The translations under genes and the position numbers were made by a program. From Methanomicrobium sp. W14 (GTDB lineage: Archaea > Halobacteriota > Methanomicrobia > Methanomicrobiales > Methanomicrobiaceae), in contig NZ_JAGGMM010000001.1 of NCBI RefSeq assembly GCF_017875315.1, forward strand, positions 806,001 to 870,000: a stretch of 64,000 bases of DNA, given 5' to 3'. Shown here piece after piece: positions 51,778-60,687 of this stretch. The notes beneath the pieces are model-generated. The model saw only the letters and a program-made list of their open reading frames with translations, had not been told where the DNA came from and did not search any database. Positions within the stretch are counted from its first letter, which is position 1, and each line of letters opens with the position of its first letter.

Positions 51778-53376
51778 ATGTTTGAATCTCAGGTCAACAG
51801 TCTCAGGGAAAAAAACGGCGGAAAACTTCCTTTTGAAGATCTGCTAAAAAAAATAAAAACCAAAATTACTGACATTCGTGAGAATAAAAAAATGGGACCG
51901 GACCTCCTTTTCATGATTACTTACATGGCATCAATAACACATGCCAACGTATCACGTCCTGAGATTTTTGCCTATACCGCAGAAAGAAAAGAATACCTGC
52001 CGACAAAGTATATGAAAAGAGTTGAATGCTTTGTCAAAAGATGGAACTACAGCTATTCCGAGGGTCTTAGGATAGTTGCAGACAGGGTAAGAAATCCTCT
52101 TATTGAAAGTCTTTTAAACCGTTTCGGAAATTCAATAGAGGCAGGAATCCCGGATCACGAATTCCTTAACGAAGAACTTGGAACGGTAAGAAACGTCTAC
52201 CGCAGTACAGTTGATCAGGGAGCTGAAATGCTCAAAAAGTGGGGAGATGCGTACATTGCCCTTATGCTTTCATCCACAATTGTAGCAATCATCATAATGG
52301 TTTCAGTAGCAATTTATGCACCTGATGATCTTGATGCTACACTTAATTCTGCATATCTCCTGACAATCGGTGTTTCAGCATTCGGTATAATTACGATGTA
52401 CAAATCAATTCCGGACGAGCAGAAGTGCCACAATCTTCCAGAAGGAGGGAGCTACGAGCAGAACATGATAAAAAAATTTGAACGCATCATCGTTCCTATT
52501 ACATTATTTACATGTTTTTTTATGGCCTTTGCCGGACTGAACTTTGGTCTTATATGCATTCTTTTTGGAGTACTTTTAGCACCTCTTGGAATCTTCGGCT
52601 GGAAAGACGATCAGAACATCACAAAAAGAGACGAGGATTTTACAACATTCATCCGTGGACTGGGTTCTATCATGGGCGGCATGGGCATGACAGCCGCTCC
52701 GGCAATTGCAAAAGTTGACAGGAAATCATTAAAGGTTTTGGGTCATTTTATCGATTCGGTTTACTCCAAAATGAACATAGGTCTGGATGAAGTCATGGTC
52801 TGGAAAAAGTTTATCCAAGATACCGGAAGCAACCTAATATACAAATATCTTGGAATTTACCATGATTCTGTAGAACTTGGAGCTGACCCTGCAGAAGTTG
52901 CCCACATCGTAAGCACTTCAATGCTTGAACAAAATCTCCTGCGTGAGAAAAGGGAAATGCTTGCAATGGGTTTTATTGTGCTCCTTATACCGATGCACAT
53001 GGCAATGATTGCAATTTTCGCATTTCTTTTTCATATTCTCATGAAAATGGCAAATGCAATACATGAGGTTATGTCAACTTTCAGTAACACCGCAGCCGCA
53101 CTGAGCTCAAGCACAACATCAATAAGCGGTTCAATGCTGGGAGCAATAAACATTTTTGCAAATTTCCCAGCAGATAAAATGGAAGAATTCCTTATCATAA
53201 CTCTTCTTATAATAACTATCTCAAACGTACTTGCAGGAAGAATTGTAAAAGGCGGGGATCGCTATATGTACTACTTTTTCGGTAGTGTTTTATTTCTATT
53301 GACCGGAATAATATATATTGTAACTCCGGTTTTGGTTAATATCCTGTTTACGATACCTACATTTGAGGCGGTATAA
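51778..53376 (+). CDS. flaJ: Archaellum membrane platform protein FlaJ/ArlJ
   Basis: Polytopic membrane protein that forms the motor platform for FlaI. The 532-residue protein has two cytoplasmic T2SF-type domains, with RVRNPLIESLLNRFGNSIEAG and VYSKMNIGLDEVMVWK, separated and followed by membrane helices, about nine in all. Its stop overlaps the start of the unknown gene at 53376 by one base (TAATG), so translation is coupled. Confidence 0.95.
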   Translation: MFESQVNSLREKNGGKLPFEDLLKKIKTKITDIRENKKMGPDLLFMITYMASITHANVSRPEIFAYTAERKEYLPTKYMKRVECFVKRWNYSYSEGLRIVADRVRNPLIESLLNRFGNSIEAGIPDHEFLNEELGTVRNVYRSTVDQGAEMLKKWGDAYIALMLSSTIVAIIIMVSVAIYAPDDLDATLNSAYLLTIGVSAFGIITMYKSIPDEQKCHNLPEGGSYEQNMIKKFERIIVPITLFTCFFMAFAGLNFGLICILFGVLLAPLGIFGWKDDQNITKRDEDFTTFIRGLGSIMGGMGMTAAPAIAKVDRKSLKVLGHFIDSVYSKMNIGLDEVMVWKKFIQDTGSNLIYKYLGIYHDSVELGADPAEVAHIVSTSMLEQNLLREKREMLAMGFIVLLIPMHMAMIAIFAFLFHILMKMANAIHEVMSTFSNTAAALSSSTTSISGSMLGAINIFANFPADKMEEFLIITLLIITISNVLAGRIVKGGDRYMYYFFGSVLFLLTGIIYIVTPVLVNILFTIPTFEAV

Positions 53377-54815
53377 TGACAGAAATTAGCGACACAAAAA
53401 GACGACTCATAATGATGCTGACAATCATTCTGGCAGGCACGGCTATTACATTTATGGACTTAAGTCCTGTACTTGTTATAACCGCCACCCTCGGAGTAGG
53501 CATAGTCATGCTATTTGCCATGAAGATGATCTCTGTCAGTGAATTAAAAAAGGACATTCTTAACCTTAAAAACAAACTTCACCAGCCCATAGAGATTAAA
53601 AAGAAAAAATCAAAAAATATTGATAATGATACTCCGGAAAAGAAGAATGTAAAAGAAAAACAGGTACAAAAGTCCAAAGATAAAGGAAAAGGTTCATTTT
53701 TTGCATCATTCAGCAGCAAAATTTCAGGAATCCTGCCCAAAAAAAATACCGTAACAAAAGATGGTTCTTCCGGAAAAGAGAATCAGGAATCAACTAAAAA
53801 ATCTGGCAAAAATTCATTGTTCTCCCATATACCCTCTTTAAAGGGGATTTTTGGAAGAAAAAAAGCAGTCGAAAAAAAGACAAAGAAAATCGATGATCTG
53901 GTAGATAAAACCATAAAGGGAGAATTCCCTTTACAGGATAACAATCAGGATGAGGATACAGCTAAAAAGGCAGGCCAAAATCAGGGCAAAAATAATGATA
54001 ACAAGAATAGAAACATTTCTGATGATCAGATAAATGATGATGACCTTTCCGATCTGGACAGTCTCGATCTCGGTCTTGATGAAGAAGAAGTTTCTGAAAC
54101 AGAAAGTCCTGAAAAAGTTAACTTTGAGGAAGAAATTCCTGAATCCACTATTGCAGAAATCCTTGCAAATGAGGGAATCGAACTCGAAATGGACGATGAG
54201 GAGTTCCCCAACGTTGAAAATAGCAGCTCTGATGAAGAGGATTCCAAGAATGACACTGCATTATCAACAGATGAGCTTGACGAGCTCAATGAAGACATTT
54301 CCGGTCTTGATCTCGACAACGGGGAACTTGAAGAGTTTGATGACATAGACCTTGATGAGCTTGATGTCGAAACGGATGAAGAGATAGAACTGGATGAGGA
54401 AGAACCAGCTGATGAGGTTGAAATAGGAGATTCCGGAATAGAGGATGATGAAACTGTTAAGGAAACACCGGAAGAGGATGACATCTTTTCATCACCTCCA
54501 AAGGAATGGACACAGACAAAAACCTTCGGAGGTCTGGATTCAGGCGAAAACATTTTTGAAGAGCCTATGTCTCTTTCCATGGGTGGAAATGTTGACGAAG
54601 ACGATCTGTTTGCAATGCTTAAGTCAGATACAAAGAAAGCTGTATCTGTACAGGAGTTCAGCCTTGTCCGCGATCTTAAGGATGCAAAAATAGAAAGTGA
54701 AGAACTTGTCGAGGACCTTGAAAACATTCTGGAGAAATTTGGTGTCCAAAAAGAGATAAAGTCAGAGAAAACAAAGTTAACTGACAAAACGGACATAAAC
54801 AAGAATAATTCATGA
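53376..54815 (+). CDS. Membrane-anchored acidic protein of unknown function in the motility operon
   Basis: A 479-residue protein I cannot assign. Residues 11-50 make two membrane helices. Residues 60-180 are strongly basic (many KKK runs), 200-370 are strongly acidic with repeated D/E-L-D/E, and the C-terminal 100 residues form a structured or coiled segment (SLVRDLKDAKIESEELVEDLENILEKFG). It starts on the last base of flaJ and is followed by cheF after 18 bases. This position, between motor and adaptor, suggests a link between chemotaxis and the motor, but no function is proven. Confidence 0.8.
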   Translation: MTEISDTKRRLIMMLTIILAGTAITFMDLSPVLVITATLGVGIVMLFAMKMISVSELKKDILNLKNKLHQPIEIKKKKSKNIDNDTPEKKNVKEKQVQKSKDKGKGSFFASFSSKISGILPKKNTVTKDGSSGKENQESTKKSGKNSLFSHIPSLKGIFGRKKAVEKKTKKIDDLVDKTIKGEFPLQDNNQDEDTAKKAGQNQGKNNDNKNRNISDDQINDDDLSDLDSLDLGLDEEEVSETESPEKVNFEEEIPESTIAEILANEGIELEMDDEEFPNVENSSSDEEDSKNDTALSTDELDELNEDISGLDLDNGELEEFDDIDLDELDVETDEEIELDEEEPADEVEIGDSGIEDDETVKETPEEDDIFSSPPKEWTQTKTFGGLDSGENIFEEPMSLSMGGNVDEDDLFAMLKSDTKKAVSVQEFSLVRDLKDAKIESEELVEDLENILEKFGVQKEIKSEKTKLTDKTDINKNNS

Positions 54816-54833
54816 TATGAGGTATTATTTGAT

Positions 54834-55628
54834 ATGACGCAGCTTCCGGTTAAACTTGAACAAAAAGGGAAATGGATCTCACTAAAAATTAACTTAGAGG
54901 AGGATAAAATAACTATCCCTGGGCCTGTTTCAGTTGATATAAAGATTAAGGACATAGACGATCTTGAAGAGAAAAAAAGCATTCTTGTTATAAATACCAA
55001 AAAAAGTGAAAAAATAAAACTTGCATCCATTCCAAAAGTTCTGAATCTGCTGAAACGTGCTGTAATTATGGGATGTACAGCTTACAGGCTCAGTGCATAC
55101 TTCATGTCTCCGGCAGTAAGAGGAGGTGTAATGGTAAAGAACTCCAAATGGGAGAAAGGTGCTATTGCAGTCCTTAAAACAGGAATATGGTTTGTAAGCA
55201 AAGAGCAGCAGATATGTATTCCGTTAAATGAGGTTTCAGGGATTGAAATTACAAAAAGGGAAGTTCAGGGAAGAGAAAGTGATGTAGTCCAGATAGAGCA
55301 TATTGAATCAGATGAAGTTGTAACAAGCTTTGTATTATGCCCTCTTACAACTCTTCAGATTCTTTTCAACTATCTTAAGGATGCAACAAAAGAGCTTGAC
55401 GTGTCTTCAGGAGAACTTGACGGTACATCCGCCCAGGTTGCAATGCTCGTGTACAGCGGAATGGACACACACGCAATTGAAAACATGTTGAGCATCTCAA
55501 ACAAGCAGATTGAGTCTATTTACGACAAACTTATTGAGAAAGGTCTTGTTGAAGTAGTACTTGTCAGAAGAGAAGTTAAGCTGACAACAAAAGGTGTAAG
55601 ATTCGTAAATGAATCTGTAAAGACATAA
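54834..55628 (+). CDS. cheF: Archaeal chemotaxis adaptor CheF
   Basis: CheF carries the CheY signal to the FlaC/D/E ring of the archaellum and exists only in motile archaea. The 264-residue protein has the CheF layout: an N-terminal beta-rich domain (KWISLKINLEEDKITI), a centre with KAVLKTGIWFVSKEQQ-type strands, and a C-terminal winged-helix-like segment (SISNKQIESIYDKLIEKGLVEVVLV). It ends the archaellum run; a T-rich region follows and cheY has its own promoter region. Confidence 0.88.
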   Translation: MTQLPVKLEQKGKWISLKINLEEDKITIPGPVSVDIKIKDIDDLEEKKSILVINTKKSEKIKLASIPKVLNLLKRAVIMGCTAYRLSAYFMSPAVRGGVMVKNSKWEKGAIAVLKTGIWFVSKEQQICIPLNEVSGIEITKREVQGRESDVVQIEHIESDEVVTSFVLCPLTTLQILFNYLKDATKELDVSSGELDGTSAQVAMLVYSGMDTHAIENMLSISNKQIESIYDKLIEKGLVEVVLVRREVKLTTKGVRFVNESVKT

Positions 55629-55636
55629 AGTCAGCT

Positions 55637-55689
55637 TTACCTGTTTTATCGCGAAAACCTGAAATAATCAATAATTTTTCGTTTTTTTT
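55637..55689 (+). terminator. T-rich terminator region after cheF
   Basis: A weak hairpin (GTTTT/AAAAC, near 55642-55657) is followed by two T-runs at about 55674-55678 and 55682-55688. It could end the archaellum transcript before the che unit, though read-through is possible. Confidence 0.45.
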
Positions 55690-55765
55690 GAAAGTTATAA
55701 CGTTTATTTCGGATTACATTCGATAGCCTTAATAGTCTTCATAAAAGAAGTACTATCGATTCACA
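55690..55765 (+). promoter_or_regulatory. cheY promoter with inverted repeat
   Basis: A TATA-like TTATAA near 55695-55700 would place the transcript start near 55722. Arms CGATAG (55721-55726) and CTATCG (55753-55758) are inverted repeats 26 bases apart, just before the cheY start. The che genes may thus be transcribed separately. Confidence 0.4.
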
Positions 55766-56128
55766 ATGGGAAGGATCCTTGTTGTAGACGATACAATGTT
55801 TATGAGAACCCTTTTGAAAAATATTTTATTCTCCGGTTCGCATGACATTGTAGGAGAAGCTGAAAACGGCGAAGACGCTGTTGAAAAGTACAAGTCACTT
55901 AAACCTGATCTTGTTACTATGGATGTTGTAATGCCTAAGATGAACGGCATAGAAGCACTGAAGACTATTATGGCTTCAGACCCCGGTGCAAAAGTTGTAA
56001 TGTGTACTGCCGTTGGCCAGGAGCAGATGGTGAAGCTTGCAATAAAAACCGGAGCAAAAGGATATATTGTAAAGCCTTTTCAGGCTCCAAAAGTGCTGGA
56101 AGAAGTAAATAACGTATTAAGTTCATAA
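55766..56128 (+). CDS. cheY: Chemotaxis response regulator CheY
   Basis: Single receiver domain, 120 residues. Asp53 in MDVVMPKMNG is the phosphorylation site; the acidic pair in VVDDT near residues 7-9, the conserved Thr in CTAVGQE and Lys in VKPFQAP complete the active site. In archaea phosphorylated CheY binds CheF and the FlaC/D/E ring to switch rotation. cheB starts 2 bases after its stop. Confidence 0.96.
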   Translation: MGRILVVDDTMFMRTLLKNILFSGSHDIVGEAENGEDAVEKYKSLKPDLVTMDVVMPKMNGIEALKTIMASDPGAKVVMCTAVGQEQMVKLAIKTGAKGYIVKPFQAPKVLEEVNNVLSS

Positions 56129-56130
56129 AA

Positions 56131-57153
56131 ATGATCAGAGTTCTGGTTGTTGATGATTCCGTATTTATGCGTACGGTTCTTACCGACATTTTAAAAACAG
56201 ATCCGTCGCTGGAAATTGTCGGAACGGCTGAAGACGGCATAAAAGCATTACAGAAAATTGAGGAATTATCCCCTGACGTAATCACTCTTGATATTCAGAT
56301 GCCAAATATGGATGGCATAGAAATGCTTGAGCGTATGCAGTCATTAGAAAATCCCCCAAAAATTTTGATGCTAAGCACTCTCACATCAAAGGATGCCGAA
56401 CTGACAAAAAAAGCCCTGGATCTTGGTGCAGACGATTTCATGTTAAAACCAAGAAATCTTGGAAAAATCAGGGGAATCGAAAAAGAGCTTATCACAAAGA
56501 TTAAGCATCTGGTCACAATACCGTCGGTACATAAAAAAACCAAAATAACCGAAGTTCCCGCTGAAAAAATAGTATTAATAGGTTCATCCGCCGGAGGGCC
56601 CCCTATGCTGGACTCTATTGTATCATCTTTGAAAGCAGAGATAGATGCAGCTGTTGTAATTACCCAGCATATGCCGGCGGGTTTTACCGCATCTCTTGCT
56701 GAAAGACTGAACAGAATTTCTCCCCTTGAAGTTAAAGAAACTGAAAACGGTGATATTCTTCAAAAAGGGAAAATATTCGTTTCAAAAGGCGGTTTTCATA
56801 CTATAATCTCAGCTACTCTTAACGACTCAGGTAAAAGAGGAGGAAAGATTACTCTTTCAAAATCGCCTCCCGTCCACGCAGTAAGACCTGCCGTAGACAA
56901 AACATTCGGCTCAGCCGCAAAGGTGTACGGCCCAAAGATTGTGGCTGCAATTTTAAGCGGTATGGGCAGTGACGGTGGTGAAGGCATGGCTGCAATAAAA
57001 GATGCAGGCGGAAAAACGATTGTAGTTAGAGAAGAAGACTGTCTTGTCTACGGAATGGCACGTTCAGCACTTGAAAGAGACTGTGTTGACAGGGTACTGC
57101 CTCTAAAATCCATTCCAAGAGAACTTATAAAATCTGTTTCAGATATGGAGTGA
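56131..57153 (+). CDS. cheB: Protein-glutamate methylesterase CheB
   Basis: Removes methyl groups from chemoreceptors during adaptation. The 340-residue protein has a receiver domain with phosphorylated Asp in TLDIQMPNMDG, then a methylesterase domain with the serine in GSSAGGPP near residue 152, His in TQHMPAGFT and Asp in SGMGSDGGEG. The domain order and length are typical. cheA follows 7 bases after its stop; no cheR is in the window. Confidence 0.96.
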   Translation: MIRVLVVDDSVFMRTVLTDILKTDPSLEIVGTAEDGIKALQKIEELSPDVITLDIQMPNMDGIEMLERMQSLENPPKILMLSTLTSKDAELTKKALDLGADDFMLKPRNLGKIRGIEKELITKIKHLVTIPSVHKKTKITEVPAEKIVLIGSSAGGPPMLDSIVSSLKAEIDAAVVITQHMPAGFTASLAERLNRISPLEVKETENGDILQKGKIFVSKGGFHTIISATLNDSGKRGGKITLSKSPPVHAVRPAVDKTFGSAAKVYGPKIVAAILSGMGSDGGEGMAAIKDAGGKTIVVREEDCLVYGMARSALERDCVDRVLPLKSIPRELIKSVSDME

Positions 57154-57160
57154 CCAATAT

Positions 57161-59539
57161 ATGTCAGATGAAGATTCATACAGAAAACTTTTTGTTGCTG
57201 AATCTACCGAAAATCATGAAAACATTGTAAATAATATTCTGGTGCTTGAAGAAGGCTCAGACGATGCTGCCATAGATGAAATTTTCAGGTCCGCTCACAC
57301 TCTCAAAGGTATGTCAGCGTCAATGGGATATATGGAAATGGAACATCTCTGCCACAAAATGGAAGATATATTCCAATCTATCAGAAGCGGTGAGATTGAA
57401 ATATCTCCGGATTTAACCGATCTTCTGCTGGCATGCACAGACAGAATAGAAGAAATGATCGATGACATAGAAGGCGGAGGAGACAGCTCAACAATAGAAT
57501 CAGGAGACCTCATTGCTGAATTAAAGAAGTACGAGGACAATATAGAGGCAGGGAATGATTCATGCAGCAAAATTGCACTTTCTGGTGAAAAGAATACATC
57601 TGACGTACGGAAAAACTCAGGTGAACAGTCCGAAAGTCCCAAAAATTCAGAGATTCTGACAGAACCATGCGATATTCAGGCTCCTGCTATTCCACATATA
57701 CAAAAATACAGAATTAAAGTTACAGTTGATAAGGACTGCGGAATGAAGGACGTAAGAGCGATGATTGTCCTTCAGAACCTTGAAGATGTAGGAAACATCA
57801 TCTCAAGCAGCCCCTCTGCAAAAGAGCTTGACGACGGCATAATAGACGACAGCCTTGAAGTTATTATTGAAAGCGACTCAGGCGAGGAAGCACTGAAAAG
57901 CGCTGCTTCTGTAACTGAAATCTCAAACGTTGAGATAGAACCTCTTGATGAAAACATTCCTTCAGATTCTCCGGTGTACACCTTAAACATTAAAATATCT
58001 CCTGAATGCAACACGAAGGACATAAGGGCCATGATTGTCCTCCAAAACCTTGAAAAGGTGGGTACAATATTATCCTCTTCACCAACTGCCGAAGAGATAG
58101 ATGCAGGAAATACAGGAGATTCTCTTGAGGTTACAATATCAAGCAATAACTCAAAAAGCGATCTGGTAAAAGCGTCATCAGGCTCAGAAATTAAAGAAGT
58201 TTCAATAAAACCGGTTTCCCAGAAAAAAGAAGAGAAGTCAGCTCCTGAAAATAGCTCTCGTCCTTCTGAAAACAAAAAAACGCCGGAAACTTTTAATGAC
58301 AACGGAAACGACACAAACCCCCAAAAAGATAGTAACAGTCCTGAAAAGAAAGAAGAAAATAAACCTGAAAAAAACAGGCATCCCGATAACAACAGGAAAA
58401 AAGAAGTCAAAAACATCAGGGTTGACATCCACCGTCTGGACCAGATGATGAATCTTGTCGAAGACCTTGTAATAAACGGCGGGAGACTTAAACAGATTGC
58501 AAAAGAGCACCAGATTAAAGAGATGGATGAAGCTCTTAACATGGTCAGCCGTTCTATATCCGATCTCCAGAACCTGATGATGTACATCAGGATGATACCT
58601 CTCAACCAGATATTCAACCGTTTCCCGCGTGTAGTCCGTGATGTAGCGCACCATGACGGAAAGGAAGTCGAATTCATCATGAGAGGAGGGGAGACCGAAC
58701 TTGACAGAAGTGTTATTGACAACCTTGGAGACCCGCTTTTACATCTCATAAGAAACGGCGTCAATCACGGAATCGAGACTCCTGACGAAAGACTGGCTAT
58801 GGGTAAAAACAGAAAAGGAACCCTTAACCTTTCTGCAAGAAGAGAGCAGGGAAATGTCATTATTGAACTTTCTGACGACGGTGCAGGCATCAAAAGGGAA
58901 AAAGTCCTAAAAACAGCAGTAAAAAGAGGACTCATCTCTGAAGATGATGCTGCAATATACCCTGAAGAGGATATTCCTGGTTTTCTTTTCCAGCCCGGAT
59001 TTTCGACCGCAGAAGTGATTACTGACATCAGTGGAAGAGGTGTCGGTCTGGATGTGGTCAAAAGCGCAATCGAGTCACTTAAAGGAACGATAAAAGTAGA
59101 ATCCGAAGAAGGCAAAGGTACAACTTTCAGGCTGACGCTTCCTCCGACAATGGCGATTATTGAGGTAATGATGGTCAGAATTAATGACAAGAGGTGTGCA
59201 ATACCCATTAACGCCGTTGTCGAAGTCGCCAAAGTTGACTTCAGCCAGGTTACCCGTATAGGCAAGAGCGAAGCAATTCTATTAAGAGACGAAGTTCTTC
59301 AAATAAACAGGCTCGATCAGATGTTCGGTCAGGTTAAGGAAACAGGAATTGTGGTTATTGTCCAGTATAAAGGGACAAAATGCTGTATTCCGGTTGACAT
59401 AGTTGAAGGCCAGCAGGAAGTTGTGGTAAAGCCGGTAAGCAACATTATAGGCAACTGCCCCGGAGTAGGCGGAGTTACAATTCCCGGCGACGGGGACGTT
59501 CTCCCTATTCTTGATGTAAATACGATGATTTTAAACTAA
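57161..59539 (+). CDS. cheA: Chemotaxis histidine kinase CheA with two P2-like repeats
   Basis: Sensor kinase of the chemotaxis array, 792 residues. The order is P1 with His46 in RSAHTLKGM, then two related P2-like domains near residues 185-245 and 270-335, each with a D-(V/I)-R-A-M-I-V-L-Q-N-L-E segment, then a charged linker, the P3 dimer helices, P4 kinase domain (NLGDPLLHLIRNGVNHG, DDGAGI, DISGRGVGLDVV) and a P5 CheW-like domain. P2 normally docks CheY and CheB; the duplication is unusual. It sits between cheB and cheC. Confidence 0.96.
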   Translation: MSDEDSYRKLFVAESTENHENIVNNILVLEEGSDDAAIDEIFRSAHTLKGMSASMGYMEMEHLCHKMEDIFQSIRSGEIEISPDLTDLLLACTDRIEEMIDDIEGGGDSSTIESGDLIAELKKYEDNIEAGNDSCSKIALSGEKNTSDVRKNSGEQSESPKNSEILTEPCDIQAPAIPHIQKYRIKVTVDKDCGMKDVRAMIVLQNLEDVGNIISSSPSAKELDDGIIDDSLEVIIESDSGEEALKSAASVTEISNVEIEPLDENIPSDSPVYTLNIKISPECNTKDIRAMIVLQNLEKVGTILSSSPTAEEIDAGNTGDSLEVTISSNNSKSDLVKASSGSEIKEVSIKPVSQKKEEKSAPENSSRPSENKKTPETFNDNGNDTNPQKDSNSPEKKEENKPEKNRHPDNNRKKEVKNIRVDIHRLDQMMNLVEDLVINGGRLKQIAKEHQIKEMDEALNMVSRSISDLQNLMMYIRMIPLNQIFNRFPRVVRDVAHHDGKEVEFIMRGGETELDRSVIDNLGDPLLHLIRNGVNHGIETPDERLAMGKNRKGTLNLSARREQGNVIIELSDDGAGIKREKVLKTAVKRGLISEDDAAIYPEEDIPGFLFQPGFSTAEVITDISGRGVGLDVVKSAIESLKGTIKVESEEGKGTTFRLTLPPTMAIIEVMMVRINDKRCAIPINAVVEVAKVDFSQVTRIGKSEAILLRDEVLQINRLDQMFGQVKETGIVVIVQYKGTKCCIPVDIVEGQQEVVVKPVSNIIGNCPGVGGVTIPGDGDVLPILDVNTMILN

Positions 59540-59559
59540 TATACAGGAGGAACAGGAAA

Positions 59560-60174
59560 ATGATACTAAACGAAAAACAGCTTGACGCCATGAAAGAGCT
59601 TGGAAACATAGGGGCATCCCATGCCGCAACATCTCTGTCCACAATGCTTATGTGCGAGATAGAAATGACTGTGCCTGAAGCACTTATAGTTGACATTTCC
59701 AAAATATCAGATTATTTTGGAGATGAAATCTCTGCACTTGTGGTTTTTGAAATTCAGGGTGAGCTTCAGCCCGGCGGATATGTAGTTCTCCACCTTCCGA
59801 AGAAATCGGCAATCAGGCTTACAAACACAATGCTCGGGTCCAGTGACGAAGAGCGTGAGTTTAATGATATGGATGAGAGTGCCCTTTTGGAAGTAGGAAA
59901 TATTATGGTTTCGCAATTTCTGGATGCAACAGCAACACTACTCGGGATAGTAATGCTTCCGTCACCTCCTGCAATTGCCATTGATATGGCTCATGCGGCG
60001 TTTGCAAATGTTGTTTCCATGATTGCCGGAGACATAAACGAGATTATACTGTTCAGAACAGAATTAAAATCCAAAGCCCACGATATAGACAGCACTATCG
60101 TAATGCTTCCCTACGAAGACACTCTCGGGCAGATTCTTGATCTCCTTGACAAGCTTGTAAGCCTGAAAGAATAA
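59560..60174 (+). CDS. cheC: CheY-P phosphatase CheC
   Basis: Dephosphorylates CheY-P and binds CheD. The 204-residue protein has both copies of the E-x-x-N phosphatase motif: KELGNIGASHAATSL near the N-terminus and LLEVGNIMVSQFLD near residue 112. GGAGGAA is a strong ribosome-binding site. Its location beside cheD matches the usual CheC-CheD pair. Confidence 0.94.
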   Translation: MILNEKQLDAMKELGNIGASHAATSLSTMLMCEIEMTVPEALIVDISKISDYFGDEISALVVFEIQGELQPGGYVVLHLPKKSAIRLTNTMLGSSDEEREFNDMDESALLEVGNIMVSQFLDATATLLGIVMLPSPPAIAIDMAHAAFANVVSMIAGDINEIILFRTELKSKAHDIDSTIVMLPYEDTLGQILDLLDKLVSLKE

Positions 60175-60198
60175 ACACGAAAATATTTTAAGATTAGA

Positions 60199-60687
60199 AT
60201 GGCGGAAGAAACTCCTAAAGAAAAGGGTATCAACGTGGGAATAGGTGAATATCATGTTGGTGAGTCTCTTATGACATCAATTGGTCTTGGTTCGTGCGTT
60301 GCGGTGGTTTTGCATGACAGCAGAAGGTCCACAGGAGCTGTTGCTCATGTTATGCTTCCCGAATCAAACGGAAAATCCGACAGACCGGGTAAATTTGCCG
60401 ACACAGCCATACCTGCCCTGTTCGATGAACTCATAAAGCTTGGAAGCAACAAAAGAGATATCACTGCAAAAATTGCAGGAGGGTCCAGTATGTTCAAGCA
60501 GTTTAAGGGAAATCTTGACATCGGAGGGAGAAACGTTGAAGCTGTCAAAACGGCTCTTGAAAACTGCCGGGTAAACCTTGTGGCAGAAGATGTCGGAGGA
60601 AGTTTCGGACGCTCTATAACATATGATCCAAAAAAAAGCGGAAAGATACTTGTGAGACGGGCTGATGGAACATGCAAAGAAATTTAG
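60199..60687 (+). CDS. cheD: Chemoreceptor glutamine deamidase CheD
   Basis: Deamidates receptor glutamines and forms a complex with CheC. The catalytic cysteine is Cys34 in GLGSCVAVVL and the catalytic histidine is His50 in AHVMLPES; the family core G-G-S-x-M-F is present near residue 95. The 162-residue length is typical. Its last 16 bases overlap the start of the secreted beta-propeller gene. Confidence 0.95.
   Translation: MAEETPKEKGINVGIGEYHVGESLMTSIGLGSCVAVVLHDSRRSTGAVAHVMLPESNGKSDRPGKFADTAIPALFDELIKLGSNKRDITAKIAGGSSMFKQFKGNLDIGGRNVEAVKTALENCRVNLVAEDVGGSFGRSITYDPKKSGKILVRRADGTCKEI

Noticed and set aside
54026-55030. A 334-codon serine-rich reverse frame
   Set aside because: It is the antisense shadow of the acidic repeats in the 53376 gene; GAT/GAA codons read as serine runs on the other strand.
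57772-58764. A 330-codon reverse frame inside cheA
   Set aside because: Opposite the well supported cheA frame, low-complexity Ser/Phe composition, no motif.
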